NCBI RefSeq assembly: GCF_918797505.1
Contig: NC_092793.1
Coordinates: 77,311,912-77,375,911 of the forward strand
DNA length: 64,000 nt
Direction: 5' to 3'
DNA from: Bemisia tabaci
Taxonomy: Eukaryota; Arthropoda; Insecta; Hemiptera; Aleyrodidae
The notes under the pieces are model-generated. The model made no database searches and was not told where the DNA came from. It saw nothing but the letters and a program-made list of their open reading frames with translations. A program made the position numbers and the translations under genes. Each line of letters begins with the position of its first letter. Position 1 is the stretch's first letter. Shown here one piece after another: positions 12,221 through 23,444 of the stretch.

Positions 12221-12589
12221 GTAAATATAAATACAAAATGACTAAATGAAGTCTTATTTGCATATCGCAACGAGAACTTTACTCAAATGCATTATTACGA
12301 CGTGTTTACGTGGTTTTACGCCTAATCGTGTGCTATTTTCGAGGAAAGTCATCTTGGATATTTAAGGTTGGTGGCAAGTGCGGTTGGTGATAATAGTCAA
12401 AAGTTGGCAATTACCTTCCTCCCATCATCCAAAACTCAAACAAAGCGTCTTCATTTTTGGGTCTAAAGGCCTCCATGAAAAATGAAGGGGCGAGATGTCC
12501 ATACTCTCTCCATCAAGTTACTCTAATTCTTTCCATATTTAGATTGGATAGCGTCATAAACCGACCAGTCACGAGACATCGGCGCGCTG

Positions 12590-12999
12590 GTTGCAGAATC
12601 GTGTTTTAATGTTTTGACTCAACAGATTAGCGAAAACGATAAGATCTATTCACACGCCAAGTTTCTATATGCGATAGTAACGGAGATATCATCTTTCAAA
12701 AACCACGGTGTATGACGTCATCTATCAAGGTCGTGCATACTATGGTTTCTTCCTCCTTGGTTTCATCCGTATTTTCGAGTAACCAGTGCAAATGTAAGTC
12801 TTGCGGATCGATGAAACCAAAGTGGAAAATTTCATGACCATGGTATGGACAACCGTGATGGATGACGTCACGTCGTGTATTTCGATGGTTGATATCTCAG
12901 TTAATATTGGACGTGGAAACTTGGCGTTTGAACAGATCTTAGTGTTAATCTAATCCATATGCTTAAACCATTAAAACACGATGTAGTTCCTGCCGCAAA
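12590..12999. mobile_element. Inverted-repeat element with TGACGTCATC arms
   Basis: The two arms, about 150 bp each, pair through segments such as ATCGTGTTTTAATG, AAACTTGGCGTTTG, GAGATATCA and GACGTCATC. It is related to the element at 3578-4030. No coding frame. Confidence 0.65.
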
Positions 13000-13431
13000 T
13001 CTTCTTTTCAATACATCATGATGCTACGATAGCGGGTAGTAGATTATAATAAATTAGAACAATGATTCGCGAAAGGCGAAGGGAATTCCTTTGGAAAAGC
13101 GTCTGGGTTGTGATTATTTTTGCGTTAATCCGGCGTCGAGCGGCGTCAAGCGGCGGATTCACCGAAGCCGATACTTCATTTCTCGTTTAAGTTGCACAAT
13201 GCGCGACTCCATTAACTCAACTTGGGAGTTGCCTCTTCGCTGCTCGTTGTGGGCTCAACATAATAAGAATGCCCCAACTTGTGGGCGCACTCCTCTCCAT
13301 CGCTCACACTTAAGACCCGCTCCATCAGCGGATTTTTCCCAACATGATCCAGATATAATAGAGGTATCAGAGGATTCCCCTCATCTCGGAGTCGAATAAA
13401 AAACCATCGAAATTTTACTAATGAACATATA
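13000..13431. other. Unassigned DNA with a doubtful open frame
   Basis: A plus-strand frame of 102 codons (13091-13399) overlaps a 77-codon minus-strand frame. The predicted peptide has no recognisable domain, signal peptide or splice context, and I treat it as chance. Confidence 0.3.
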
Positions 13432-13750
13432 ACTAGTGGGGCCACGCTCCCTGGCCGCTACGCGGCTACTCTCTCTAAGGCCTCCGTTAGTCTATCTTTT
13501 ATATAAATAAAACTGTAAGGGTCGAAACCTTGTGATCCTTAATTCTGAGGAATCGCCCGGCCAATTTCCTTGATTTTCGTTGCAAACGAAAGCTGTTGAT
13601 GTCCAAATATTACAAAAAGTCCAAAACTTTCAATATTTGCTCTAAAATTTTTTTCGCGCAATCGTCAAGCGGGTGATTGTGGCTCCAAAAGGGGGGTAGG
13701 AGCCCCCTGGCTACGCGCGGAGGCGAGCGAAGCAAACTGAGGCAGCTAGT
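13432..13750. mobile_element. Helentron-like (HINE-type) non-autonomous element
   Basis: The element starts ACTAGTGGGGCC and ends AGGCAGCTAGT. The 3' portion carries GCGGAGGCGAGCGAAGC and the 5' portion TGGCCGCTACGCGGCTA, followed by a TATATAAATAAA tract. Short ACTAG/CTAGT ends with GCGAGCGAAGC blocks are typical of Helentron-related elements in insects. No Rep/helicase coding is present. Its right end lies a few bases from the left edge of the duplicated segment that follows. Confidence 0.5.
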
Positions 13751-13754
13751 AAGT

Positions 13755-15240
13755 TTTAAATATTCTCAGTATAAGAAATTATTATATTAACAATATTATG
13801 CATCCCTTCACAATTTGAATAATTTTAAAACTGGGGTGCTACGAGATGATCAAAGTTTAATGTATTTTTTTTCTCCAAAAAATGTTTTCATGGTCGGAAA
13901 ATATTAATGTAACTATAAAATATAGGACAACTCTTGACATATATCTGTTGTATTTCCCGACTTTTTGAGTAACCAGGAAAAAACTACTAAAACTACTGTG
14001 TGGTAACGATTTTGCCCCGCCGATGCACTTAATGCTTCAATGCTATGCTATTGTTCTCAACAGTCACGGACACTCCGGCCATCATTGCGTAATATTTATG
14101 CAAAAAAAAAAAAAAAAAAAAAAAATCAATGACTGACTGTTCCGATTTTTTCTCCCTCTAGATACAACCATCATTGAAAATCTTCATTCATATTCCCATC
14201 GTTGACTCCAAGAACGTGTAAGTACCTCAGATAGCTCGATAAAGTGAATAAATTTTCCTCCAAATTTCTTTTTCCTCTTTTTCCTATTCTTTGTTTGGAC
14301 TTCAAGCCAAGGTTTTTCAAAAACGGGTCAAATCGTTGTCAAAAGATAAGACGAGAGTTTAAGTAGAACAGCACCGACCAGAAAGCCAGTTACTGTACAT
14401 GTGTCACTACGTGTTAAGGTGCGTTAAATTCTATTACCAAAAAGTTCGGTGAATTTTGCAAACATCCTATTTATACAAGTCCCTCATCGTTTGAAACCAG
14501 CAGCATTTCCAGGCGGTATATTATTCAAAGTTTTTGTAAATACCACCAAATATTCAGTCGAAGGTGTTTCACTTTTGAGTGAATGTTTTCGAGCCATGGA
14601 GCTGAGTAACCTGTTTTTAGTTGTCCTTTCGTTGGGTACAATTTTGGCGACCTCCGCTCAAAATTCAACTGAATGCCAGATCTCAACTTACTACAACCTA
14701 ACGGAGGAATTCGATGGATATGGCCTATCTTTCAACAAAGATTGTGCCGTTACACGTGTACGTTCTCTTCCTCCAAGAATTTGGGACACCGATCTTATCC
14801 CCGAAGAGTATCGTGAACTTTTCACTCATTACCTAATCAAAGTTTTTGTTGCTATCGGCTTCTCCATGAAACGGATTTACTTAATAGCCGCCTTTCTTGT
14901 TGCAACAAAGCTGAGTGGAATCAGCGATATAGGTGCATCTGTACTTCAGTGTGCTGCTGACGTGCCCTGACGATGACCTCCATCGGGTGATGTCTAATTC
15001 AAATGACGAATAAGATTTGAAATTGCGTAAGTCTACATGACTCCTGAAATACTACTAAAAGCCACGTTTAAAAGTTAAACATGCAGAAATCCTAGAAATA
15101 GGTTTCTTTTTTATAAAATTAAAATTGATTTTGTTTCCATGAAAATTCGAATAGTATACCAAAATATTTATTTTAAATTAGCATAAAATTGTCAATCTTA
15201 TCCAAACTTTTTTTCGAGTTACGTAGAATATGGAAACTTT
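13755..15240 (+). repeat. Tandem duplication, unit A
   Basis: It aligns with unit B (15395-16965) through the leading stretch (AAGAAATTATTATATTAACA against AAAAACTATTACATTAACA), the segment ACTCCGGCCATCATTGCGTA, an A-tract (14102-14125), the 5' region, the gene, and the trailing segment AAAATTGATTTTGTTT..TTAGCATAA. The duplication therefore carries the gene plus about 0.8 kb of upstream and 0.25 kb of downstream DNA. Divergence is moderate, so it is not recent. Confidence 0.85.
14596..14970 (+). CDS. Small secreted protein, tandem paralogue A (124 aa)
   Basis: The function is unknown and the family is not recognised. I start at the ATG at 14596 because it has a strong context (GAGCCATGG) and begins a clear signal peptide (MELSNLFLVVLSLGTILATSA, probable cut before QNSTEC). 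The frame is open upstream to an ATG at 14449, and part of that extension is conserved in the paralogue, so a longer product is possible. The mature part has two N-glycosylation sequons (N23, N34), three cysteines (C27, C50, C119), a motif EYRELFTHY, and a hydrophobic helical stretch at about residues 82-107. The odd cysteine count could mean a dimer or an unseen exon. It has no intron in the visible frame, and no TATA box was found. The downstream neighbour is its paralogue at 16273. A salivary or gut secreted protein is an inference only. Confidence 0.75.
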   Translation: MELSNLFLVVLSLGTILATSAQNSTECQISTYYNLTEEFDGYGLSFNKDCAVTRVRSLPPRIWDTDLIPEEYRELFTHYLIKVFVAIGFSMKRIYLIAAFLVATKLSGISDIGASVLQCAADVP

Positions 15241-15394
15241 TTGTCAGTCGTAAGTTCTCGTTTGCATTCTCCTCTCATACATTTCAATTACTAAAGGTCG
15301 TGGTTACATTTTAGTACTGTCTAAGTACTCATTAAAAATGCATTCTAGACACTCGTTTTGGAAAGACACATGGTACCAACAGATAAAGTAACAT
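15241..15394. other. Spacer between duplication units
   Basis: This stretch has no counterpart after unit B. It contains ATTAAA near 15331, a possible weak polyadenylation signal for the upstream gene. Confidence 0.4.
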
Positions 15395-16965
15395 ATTTTA
15401 AACCTGCTTAGTATAAAAAACTATTACATTAACAATATATCATGGTTGATGCGATTGGGATGCATCCCTTCATAGTGTGAATGATTATAAAACTGAGGAA
15501 CCATAAATTGTATAAAGTTTAATGAGGGAGGGTGAGGGTGTGTTTGAGAGAGAGGGTGAGGTGTGTGTGTGTTTTTTTTTCTTAAATAAAAAGAAATGTC
15601 TTGATAGATGAGAAGTAACGATGGTGGCAAAGTTCTTGATACATATTTTATATTTCTCGACTATTAATTTGAGTAAGCATAGGACAAGGAATCTTCCATA
15701 ACTATGTATAATGCTTTTCCCCGATGCACTTAACGCGTCAATACTTTTGTTCTTAATAGTCATGGACACTCCGGCCATCATTGCGTAATATTTATGAAAA
15801 AAAAAAAACAATGACTGACAAAACCTATCTCTCCCCCACCAAAACATAACTATCATTGAAAATTCTCATTCATATTCCCATCGTTAACCACACGAAAGTG
15901 TTAGTAACTAAGATAGGTAGTTAAAATGAATTTCCTCCAAATTTATTTTCCTTTTTTCTCCTATTCTTTGTTTATGCCTCGGGCCAAGGTTTTTCAAAAA
16001 TGGGTTAAACCGTTGTTGAGAGATAAGACGAAAGTTTAAGTAGAACAGCTCTGATCAGAAAGCCAGTTACCATGCATTGTGTCTCTACATGATGAGGTGC
16101 GTTTTAGTCAATCAACAGGAAGTTCGTCGGATTTCTCAAACGTCCTTTTTACAAGTCCCACATCTTTTATAACCAACAGCACTTTTAGGTGGGGTATTGC
16201 TCAGATTTTTTTGTAAATACCACTGAATCTTCAGTCGAAGGTGTTTCAATTTTGAGTAACTGGTTTCGAGCCATGGAGCCGAGTAACCTGTTTTTTGTAG
16301 TTATTACTTTGGGTACAATTTTGGCGACTTCCGCTCAAAACTCAACTGAATGCCCGATCTCGACCTACTACAACCTAACGGAGGAATTCGATGGACATGG
16401 CCTATCCTTCAACAAAGATTGTTCCGACGCAGCTCTAAGTGCTCTTCCTCCAAAAATATGGGAAACCGATCCTATACCCAAAGAGTATCGTGAACTTTTC
16501 ACTCATTACACAATCAAAGTTTTTGTTGCTATTGGTTTCTCCATTAAACAGATTTACTTAATAGCCGCCTTTCTTGTTTCAATAAATAGTGGACTCAGCG
16601 ATATAGGTGCAGCTCTACTTCAGTGCGTGGAAGCCGGTTGATTTTTAATGAAATTGTGCATGTCTTAATCATTCGCCAGGAGGACTTTAAAGTCATGTTT
16701 GAAAGTGAAACCTGACTATCATATGGCTATCCTACAAATAGGTGAGCAGACATAAGTACACACGACATCCATACTGAAAATAATATTTGTTTAAAAGTTT
16801 TCAATTTTGGTTGATGCGAATCATTGTTCAGTTGGTAAAACTAAAATTGATTTTGTTTTAATGAGAAAGATAAAACAAACTAATTTTATTTTTTTAATTA
16901 GCATAAGATTGTAAATCTAATCCATACACTTATATGGATATGGAAACCTTTATGTGAATAATATT
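15395..16965 (+). repeat. Tandem duplication, unit B
   Basis: It is the second copy of the segment at 13755-15240, in the same orientation. It contains an extra purine/GT tract at about 15526-15590 and a shorter A-tract (15799-15808). It lacks the Helentron-like element found directly before unit A. Confidence 0.85.
16273..16641 (+). CDS. Small secreted protein, tandem paralogue B (122 aa)
   Basis: The function is unknown. The ATG at 16273 has the same CGAGCCATGG context as paralogue A and starts an equivalent signal peptide (MEPSNLFFVV..LATSA). By hand alignment about 74% of residues match A, with two single-residue gaps near the C-terminus. The sequons NST and NLT, the three cysteines, EYRELFTHY, KVFVAIGFS, IYLIAAFLV and SDIGA are kept. 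The seven residues after the second cysteine all differ (AVTRVRS against SDAALSA), as do the residues after the last cysteine. The frame is open upstream to an ATG at 16189, and the extension FVNTT..SVEGVS is shared with A, so it may be translated or may be conserved 5' leader. A conserved frame with no stop in either copy argues that both genes are functional. Confidence 0.75.
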   Translation: MEPSNLFFVVITLGTILATSAQNSTECPISTYYNLTEEFDGHGLSFNKDCSDAALSALPPKIWETDPIPKEYRELFTHYTIKVFVAIGFSIKQIYLIAAFLVSINSGLSDIGAALLQCVEAG

Positions 16966-17220
16966 TTGTCCCCTATCGTTACTCGCCCATCATCATTCTT
17001 CCGCAATACCTACCTGTAGGCTGAATAGTAATTTGAATTCGATGATAAACGCTGCGTCGAAAACAGCTGCAACCGTTCACAAATGTATGGAAGTTAAACT
17101 GCAGATAGCACACAAGAATATGAAAAAAATGTTTAATTTTTACGGATGTATTATAATTATTCATATTCAAATCAATCAAATATACAAAATAAATTAATGT
17201 ATAGTTATTATTTTCTGTCC
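16966..17220. other. AT-rich DNA downstream of paralogue B
   Basis: It contains AATAAA near 17189, the nearest good polyadenylation signal after the gene. Otherwise nothing is recognised. Confidence 0.35.
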
Positions 17221-17560
17221 TAATTAAAGTAAATGAAGCTGCCTCGTGTGTAGGGACGATCTCTCATGTAAAGCCGCAAAAATTATGAAAATTAACCCGA
17301 TAGATCTTTACAGCAAACTGTGACCAATTATAATATGCTTCAATGGAAGAATTCACAATTTTATCACGTAATATACAAAACCTGGGTCATATATCTGAAA
17401 TATGAATTGAACTGGGGTCATTCACGGAAATTCTCATGTCGATAGCCGTAAAAATCATGGAAATCGGCTTAGATATGATAGAACGAAATGTGACCAACAT
17501 GAAAATTTAGAGGGCCAAAGAGCTTTTTGTAATGATGAGCACGAAACTTATTAAACAGCA
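17221..17560. repeat. Decayed element with GCCGTAAAAATCATGGAAATC motifs
   Basis: Two motif copies (about 17272-17295 and 17443-17468) match those at about 9113-9140 and 9297-9330, with similar spacing and shared GTGACC and GGTCATAT words. This suggests two relics of one family. The original coding frame is not recoverable by eye. Confidence 0.4.
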
Positions 17561-18409
17561 TTTTGAGAAAGAATCTCTTGTTTTCGCAGCGGTGTAACGA
17601 AAAAAATAATGATCGCTCTAGCATTTAGCATGCACAACGAAAATGTGACTGGTGATCTGTAGGCACAGGCATGATTGCCACAGCAGTTAAGTTTGCATTC
17701 CCAGGATGTAAATTTAACTCAGGAGAAGAATAGCCAGCATCTAATAATCACCATAGGCAAACTGTAGACATCCTTATATGCTATTTTTCCTATCTCTTCC
17801 GGTGTCAATTCCTGGACAAAGATTCTGTAACTTAAGCTCTGGAATACGCAAACTAGAATGCAATTTGAAGTAAGGAACTACTAACATTTCACTGCTGCTA
17901 GGATTGGGCAACTCTTTTGTCTTTCAATACAAATCTAACGATTTACAACTAGTCTATCTCTACACCAAAACTATTAATGAAGGCTTACCTATTTACATTC
18001 CGTTCACTAATCTTCTCTTGGTCATTTTTTATGATACGCGATACTCTTCGATATCATACCTTTCTAATGGTCGCACCTAATTTCCTATTCTACTTCGTAT
18101 ATTTTAACATTCTTTCAACTGTGTAATCTTTTTTTGTTGATTTTAGAAAGAGATGCACATTTATCTGAGGTAAAATTAGAAAACACTTTTTTCGAGAAAA
18201 GAATATTTTAACCATTGTAAGACCTCAATTTTGACCTTGTAAAGACGGCTTATATCCATCCACCAAAACGCCTTCAATCCCTCTGAATGCAACACTCACA
18301 CTCATTAAGTTGCACCAATAGTCGCATCGATGTAGTTCGCGATTAATTTGAACTGTATTTGGAGCCCAAGATAAAGCTTAAATGGACGAAGCCGCGCAGA
18401 AAAATGTCA
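17561..18409. other. Non-coding DNA, no feature recognised
   Basis: AT-rich sequence with no bounded repeat, RNA gene or protein-like frame seen. Confidence 0.35.
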
Positions 18410-19130
18410 CCGGACCTCGTCAAAAAACGATATCATGTTCGTTGGAGATGACATCACTGCTGAAACATGAGAGAAGCGCGGGACTTTCACAAGGCGTCGC
18501 TGCACGACAACGACGCTCGCCGTGGCAGATTCAGTGCTACGAGTAAAAAATGAGCCAATTAAAAACAGGCTACCATCAGTGGGCTCCCTTTAATCGAGAA
18601 AAATTTCTCAGGAGCCGCTAAGAACCGCGCCGGCACCTGCAATAATCTCTCCTCGGCGGGGGGGGGGGGAGGAGAACACCCCTTCCCCCTCACACAACCC
18701 CTCCTCACGGTTGTCCCCGATATTTTTTAGCTCTTCATTAGTATACAGAACACGTATCCAAGTTACGGGCGCGAGCGAGGGGAGGGAGAGGGCGTGCCGC
18801 CGAGACATCATCTTTAAATTTTAATCGCGAGTATTATATATATATTGTATTATGCGCCAGCACCCCTCTCCCCTCATCCCCTAGCGCCGCTCTTTTCTTA
18901 GTCTATAAAACTACGCTGCTCTTCATTATTTCCTAATTCGTTTCGCTCTTCGAGCGAGATAACTTACCGTAGTCGTTCCCCAGGAGATTTTATTAAATTC
19001 GCCTCCTCCCTCCTCCTCCGGGGACTGGGGGCCGGGGCAATTAAATGGAGGCACGAATCGAGGTGAACAATGCAGGACAGATGGAGACAATCGCTTTAAT
19101 TTAATTTGCGTTTCGATCGTTATTCCGTGT
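18410..19130. other. GC/CpG-rich island with homeodomain-like sites
   Basis: Mixed GC-rich blocks (G run at 18658-18670, CTCCTCC repeats) alternate with TTTAATTTAATTTGC and CAATTAAATGG. No repeat partner is seen in the window. The composition and lack of transposon features suggest a unique, possibly regulatory, sequence. An untranslated exon is an alternative. Confidence 0.35.
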
Positions 19131-19405
19131 GAGTTCGGATTGATTCGAGGCTTTTTAGAATAACCGAGGGGCCGCCTACGCCTGGGTTTTTGGTGGACAG
19201 TTAACGTGAAGGGATTCTTACAAAATTCACTGTTTAATCTGCAATCGCCTCTGTTCTAGGAAAAAATTCTGGATTTTTTCCATTTGTCCCTTTCAAACAA
19301 GGAAACTCTAAAAATAAGTTTTAAAATGCGTGTTTAACGTATTGTGTAAGTTTTTAACGGATGAACGTATCCGAGGGATCATGGGCGTTGCAGTTGATAT
19401 GGTAA

Positions 19406-19579
19406 GGGCTTGTGCAGAGGATGGCCGATAGCAGATTGTCTGGCGTCGGAGTGCCTCTAGCTAAAAGGTGGATAGAAGACATCCAAGAAGAGATGGAGAG
19501 ATTTCAGCTTCCAGAGGATCTTCGCCGTGACAGATTTCTGTGGCATTTACGTGTCATAGAGCGCCCTAATGCGATGTAA
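19406..19579 (+). pseudogene. Non-LTR retrotransposon polymerase C-terminal tail
   Basis: One frame runs 57 codons to a TAA. It begins GLVQRMADSRL and continues with KRWIEDIQEEMERF and ends DRFLWHLRVIERPNAM. This order (histidine- or valine-containing GHVQRM-like box, then RRW(I/V)D-like box, then D(R)..W..) is typical of the extreme C-terminus of LINE reverse transcriptases of the RTE/Jockey type. No reverse transcriptase core, endonuclease or 5' part is present, so it is a 5'-truncated, dead fragment. Confidence 0.6.
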
Positions 19580-19670
19580 AAGCTACTAATACATACGTAC
19601 ATTCAACGTTCTACCGTAGTGTTTCTCCAAAAAATTCGGGTAAGAGCAGAAACTTTGGAACGATGCAATG

Positions 19671-19886
19671 CTCGGGAAAAAATGGATTGCTGATTTAACA
19701 ATTAAATTGTTAACAAATATGTCCGACATGTTTCAAATGATGTACATTTCACAATAGTGGGGGGGCTGTTTTTACCACGGGGGTGGTTAAATTAGCATTT
19801 TTATTGTAAATCCTACATTGAAACATGTCGGATTCTATTTTTAACTACAAAATTGTTAAATCATCAATTTCATTTTTTTCCGTGTA
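19671..19886. mobile_element. CACGG-ended foldback MITE
   Basis: The arms TCGGGAAAAAATGGATTG.. and ..TTTCATTTTTTTCCGTGTA pair, followed inward by GATTTAACAATT/AATTGTTAAATC and TCCGACATGTTTCAA/TTGAAACATGTCGGA. The loop contains a G8 run. The arms total roughly 85 bp each. Confidence 0.7.
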
Positions 19887-21190
19887 GAAAAACGATATCT
19901 CAGTTTCTTCTCTTTTTTTCTCTCACGTTGACAAGCATGCATTTTGTCCCAGGGGTAAAATATGACATGAAAATACGCACTGACACAATGAAGTGATTTC
20001 AGTGGGTGATCAACCCTTCTTCGGAGTCAACTCCACTCTTACGGAGCGGACTTTACTCCGCAAAAAGAGGATATTCCGCTCCACGCTCGTTTCATTCCGG
20101 TTATTATGAAGCAATCGAGGCACCAGGATGTAATGAATTCCTTGGTTTCACTCCGAAGTTTTTAACAGTATGACCCCGAATGAAAAATAAAAACTTGGCG
20201 ACATTACTGTTGGATGTCAAACAATTTCCTCCGGGGATCGTGGCGTAATTCTTACCTCGTATCTCAAACTTTATCTGAGTCTCGGTCGGAGAAACTAAGC
20301 GGTCCTGTATGTCACCCATGTTAAGACCTATTATTGCGCGGAAACATTTATCAGACCGTATAAACTTTCCTTGATGTATCACAAAAACCCACACCTTTTC
20401 AATTTACTCGACCAACGAGCAGAGCATTCTATAATTTTTACAAACATATTTACTAGGCTTTATTGTGCTACATTCTCACCAATGATACTAGAAAATCATG
20501 AACCCGTATTTCAGTTTCTAATGAGATAATTTTTTTTTCACTTTTTTTGTTTTTGAAAAATGAATGGCTATTTTTTCTATTTAAAATTATCAGGTTTATT
20601 ACTTGAAAATTTCGCACTGGAATATCAAAAGCATTTAACTGTGAGGAAAAAGCTTCAAACTACGAAAAACTCGACCCAATAGGCTACAGGACAAATCATG
20701 CTCGGGTACCTAAATTTATTGCGATTTCACAGACCGGCAACGTTGTATATACATGGAAATAATCAAAAAAAATTCCAGAAAATTGAAAATGTCACGATTA
20801 AAATCGGCAATAGAGCACTTCATCGGCACAAGGTGACGCCAGAATTTAGTTAAGTGAGAGAGAAAAAAGTAAAAACACTCTCATTGTCAGTTAGACTAGG
20901 AAGCGCTGAACACCAAACGAATTCCAGTCTAACGCCTTGATGCAACTATTCGATCTCTAAGGATGTCCGTGTTGCATACTCACATCAGTGAAGGCGTTTT
21001 GACTCTCCAGGCACTCGCCGCTGTACGTGCAGTAAGGTGCGGCGGGCCAGTATGGCGAAACCAAGAAACGTCGTTCCTTGAAATTTTTTTCTTAAATGTG
21101 ATTTTTTTCTCCTAAAAAAATATTCTGTGAGAATTTGAAAAAATACTCTTGCTAACCCTTCATTCAAGAGAAATGAACTGAGAGAGGGAA
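19887..21190. other. Non-coding DNA with minor repeats
   Basis: At 20030-20100 the words GGAGCGGA / TCCGCTCC recur in both orientations. About 20905-21030 has partial similarity to the repeat pair at 42868-42998 and 63008-63135 (shared GGATGTCCGTGTTGCAT and GAAGGCG). No gene is supported. Confidence 0.4.
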
Positions 21191-23025
21191 TTTTGGAACG
21201 GCACAATCGAGATACATGGTTTGGCAAAGTCGCTGTCGATATCCAAAGTACATCATGCAAAGTCTTTTGTGTTGCGTGGTATACAAATCGAGATGGAACA
21301 CTCAAGAATCACAAATTTTCACCATTTTGGCTTTCATAATCAAAATTATCTGATCATGGGCCCAAAGCTTGAAGCCTTTGAATTCGAAAAGGATATGGTA
21401 TCATATATCGAGCCAGTGAGAAAAATAGGACCTGTAAAGTTACATCGATCATAATTTAAAGTACGCTGTATACTTCTGAATGGTAGTCGCAAGTTGAAAT
21501 TTTGCTTCCCGCGTTCTGACAACAACGCAGCGGTTTTCCCTAAGAATAATATTTGACGGCCATGATATGCTCGCACAGGAGAGCAACTCAGTTGACCGTG
21601 TGAATACACCAAATTTCCTCCGTAGACAAACATGAAGATCTCATCTCGAGCAGAGATAGGGGTTCCCAAACAATCACCACAAACAGCCGCGCAGAGGAGT
21701 ATAAAGTCAAATGGCACTATTCTAAAAAATGTAACGGCACTGTCCTGAAAATTGTAATGACACGAGTAGGTACAGCGTTACTTTGCATTAACGGACATAA
21801 TTTCATCTACTTTTGTGCCAGGTATAGAAAATGAAATTACTTGACAATCTCAAATTCTATAATTTAAACATTCTAGGCATCCCTGGTGAAACGGGAGAGC
21901 GGTGTTCATCTACACTCCGCAATCGAGCGAGTCATAAAGCGGTTAAGCAAACAAAAAGGCATGCCTCCCGCCTTTAACGATATTTGAATGAGCGGGATTT
22001 TGAAGCCGAACTAACTTCTCCGCGCCGTGGATTAGTTTTACATTTACGTCCGACGCAAAATTTATGCCATTACAACACCCTTTCAAGTGAAACTTCACTT
22101 CATTAGGTTTTATACATTGAAGAGAAAAAAATAACTTGGATTTAATTACATTTTCTTTTTGGTTTAACATGAGTCCTTTTTTTGACAGGCAAATTTACTT
22201 TACCTATTTAAAGATAATTTTCTTTCAATAGAAGAATTTTGTCAAAAAATTGATTAAATTTTTTCTGGGTCATTTTTTCTTTAAATAAAGGATCTCCTTT
22301 TAAACATAATCATAAATAAATAATTTTTGTAGCGTTCTTGAGCATTATTTTGGTTTTACTTTTAGAAAGTTTTGGTGCTGGTGTCTTTCTATGTTAGTCC
22401 GTGTTATAAAGGTACAAACAGATGAACTTCGAAACAAAGTCGACTGAGAAATCAATGCGTTGTATCGGTGGCTGAAGTGTAAATGCCTATCTTCGATTTA
22501 TGAGTTGCAAATTTTCTCTCATATATTATTTTACTGTAAGTAACAAAGCCGACAATTTCTTTTGGAATTTTCTGGGATTTTCGCCCATTCTTTTAAAAAT
22601 ATTCACGGAGGCTATGAAGGAGATATTTCAGTCAGCTAGTTTTCTTTGGAAGAAATAAAAAACATTCGGAGATTTCAACACATCATAATGAAGGTACGCA
22701 TTTTTCGAACTTATTGATATAGTTGGTAAATTGAAGCTGTTATTGTAGATATGTATAATCACCGCAATTGGTTTCGCAACTCGGCTCATTTTTTTGAATT
22801 CAGTCCTTTTGTATTTTTCAGTGTTGCTCATTTGAGGCAGTTACGATCTAGCTCATGATCCGGAATATTCAAAATCATGAGTAGGATATGTGAATTCTCG
22901 GAAATAAATAATTATAAAATTTTTTAAATATAAATTTGTCCATTTTCCTTCATAAAATTACCACGAGAAACCTACTGACCTCACTTTGAACCCGATTAAA
23001 TAATAAGGTCAACTCTATCGTACTA
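21191..23025. other. AT-rich DNA, GAGATACATGGTTTGG repeat fragment at left
   Basis: A copy of the GAGATACGTGGTTT family lies at about 21195-21245. A minus-strand frame at 21346-21717 starts with a hydrophobic stretch, but it runs into that repeat and has no domain, so it is not called. The remainder to 23025 shows nothing recognisable. Confidence 0.35.
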
Positions 23026-23444
23026 GAGAAAAACATCGTATGAATATTTAGACGTTGCCAAATTTCTGCGTATAATTTAAATATGCGTCATTTGTTCATG
23101 AGAGATTTTCTGGAGGAAGCATTCGTAACTTTATTTTCAAGTAAATAATTTGTTAGAGGAGATTTGGTTACGTCCAATGTTGATATTGCGTTTTTCCATA
23201 GCGAGGAATAACTGAAAATATACCTCGCGCGCTTAATGTGCCGGTGCCTTTGAAAAGAAGTTCACCGCATTAAAGGTGACTGAACGTGCAAATGTTTTAC
23301 GGTTTTTACCGTGCGAAGGAAAAACGCCGTAGAACCATTCGAGCATTGCCAAATTCCTTCCTAAAAATTTTTAAATATCTAGAAACTGAATGAAAAAAAT
23401 TTGTCAAATATATAACCCACCGAATTTTGCCCATCAATTTCTTT
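23026..23444. repeat. Two fragments of the AACGCCGTATGAAC family
   Basis: Segments at about 23026-23078 and 23310-23360 carry GAAAAACRYCGTATGAA.. and ..TTGCCAAATT, the arm of the MITE found intact at 25454-25704, 25766-26014 and 39929-40177. The rest is AT-rich and unassigned. Confidence 0.55.

Larger units (their letters stand above)
11611..12533. mobile_element. AGAGTAACTTG element, copy 2, carrying two insertions
   Basis: The ends GAGTAACTTGGTAGAGAGAG and CATCAAGTTACTC and the interior align with 8473-8896. The alignment is interrupted at 11652-11935 and 12021-12220 by sequences absent from copy 1, so both are later insertions into this copy. Confidence 0.75.

Noticed and set aside
20985..21070. 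Cysteine-rich minus-strand frame followed by GTGAGT, considered as an exon
   Set aside because: The donor-side sequence also occurs in the dispersed repeat at 42868-42998 and 63008-63135, so it is repeat-derived.
21346..21717. 123-codon minus frame beginning with a hydrophobic stretch resembling a signal peptide
   Set aside because: Its second half runs into a dispersed repeat and no family or paralogue is visible.
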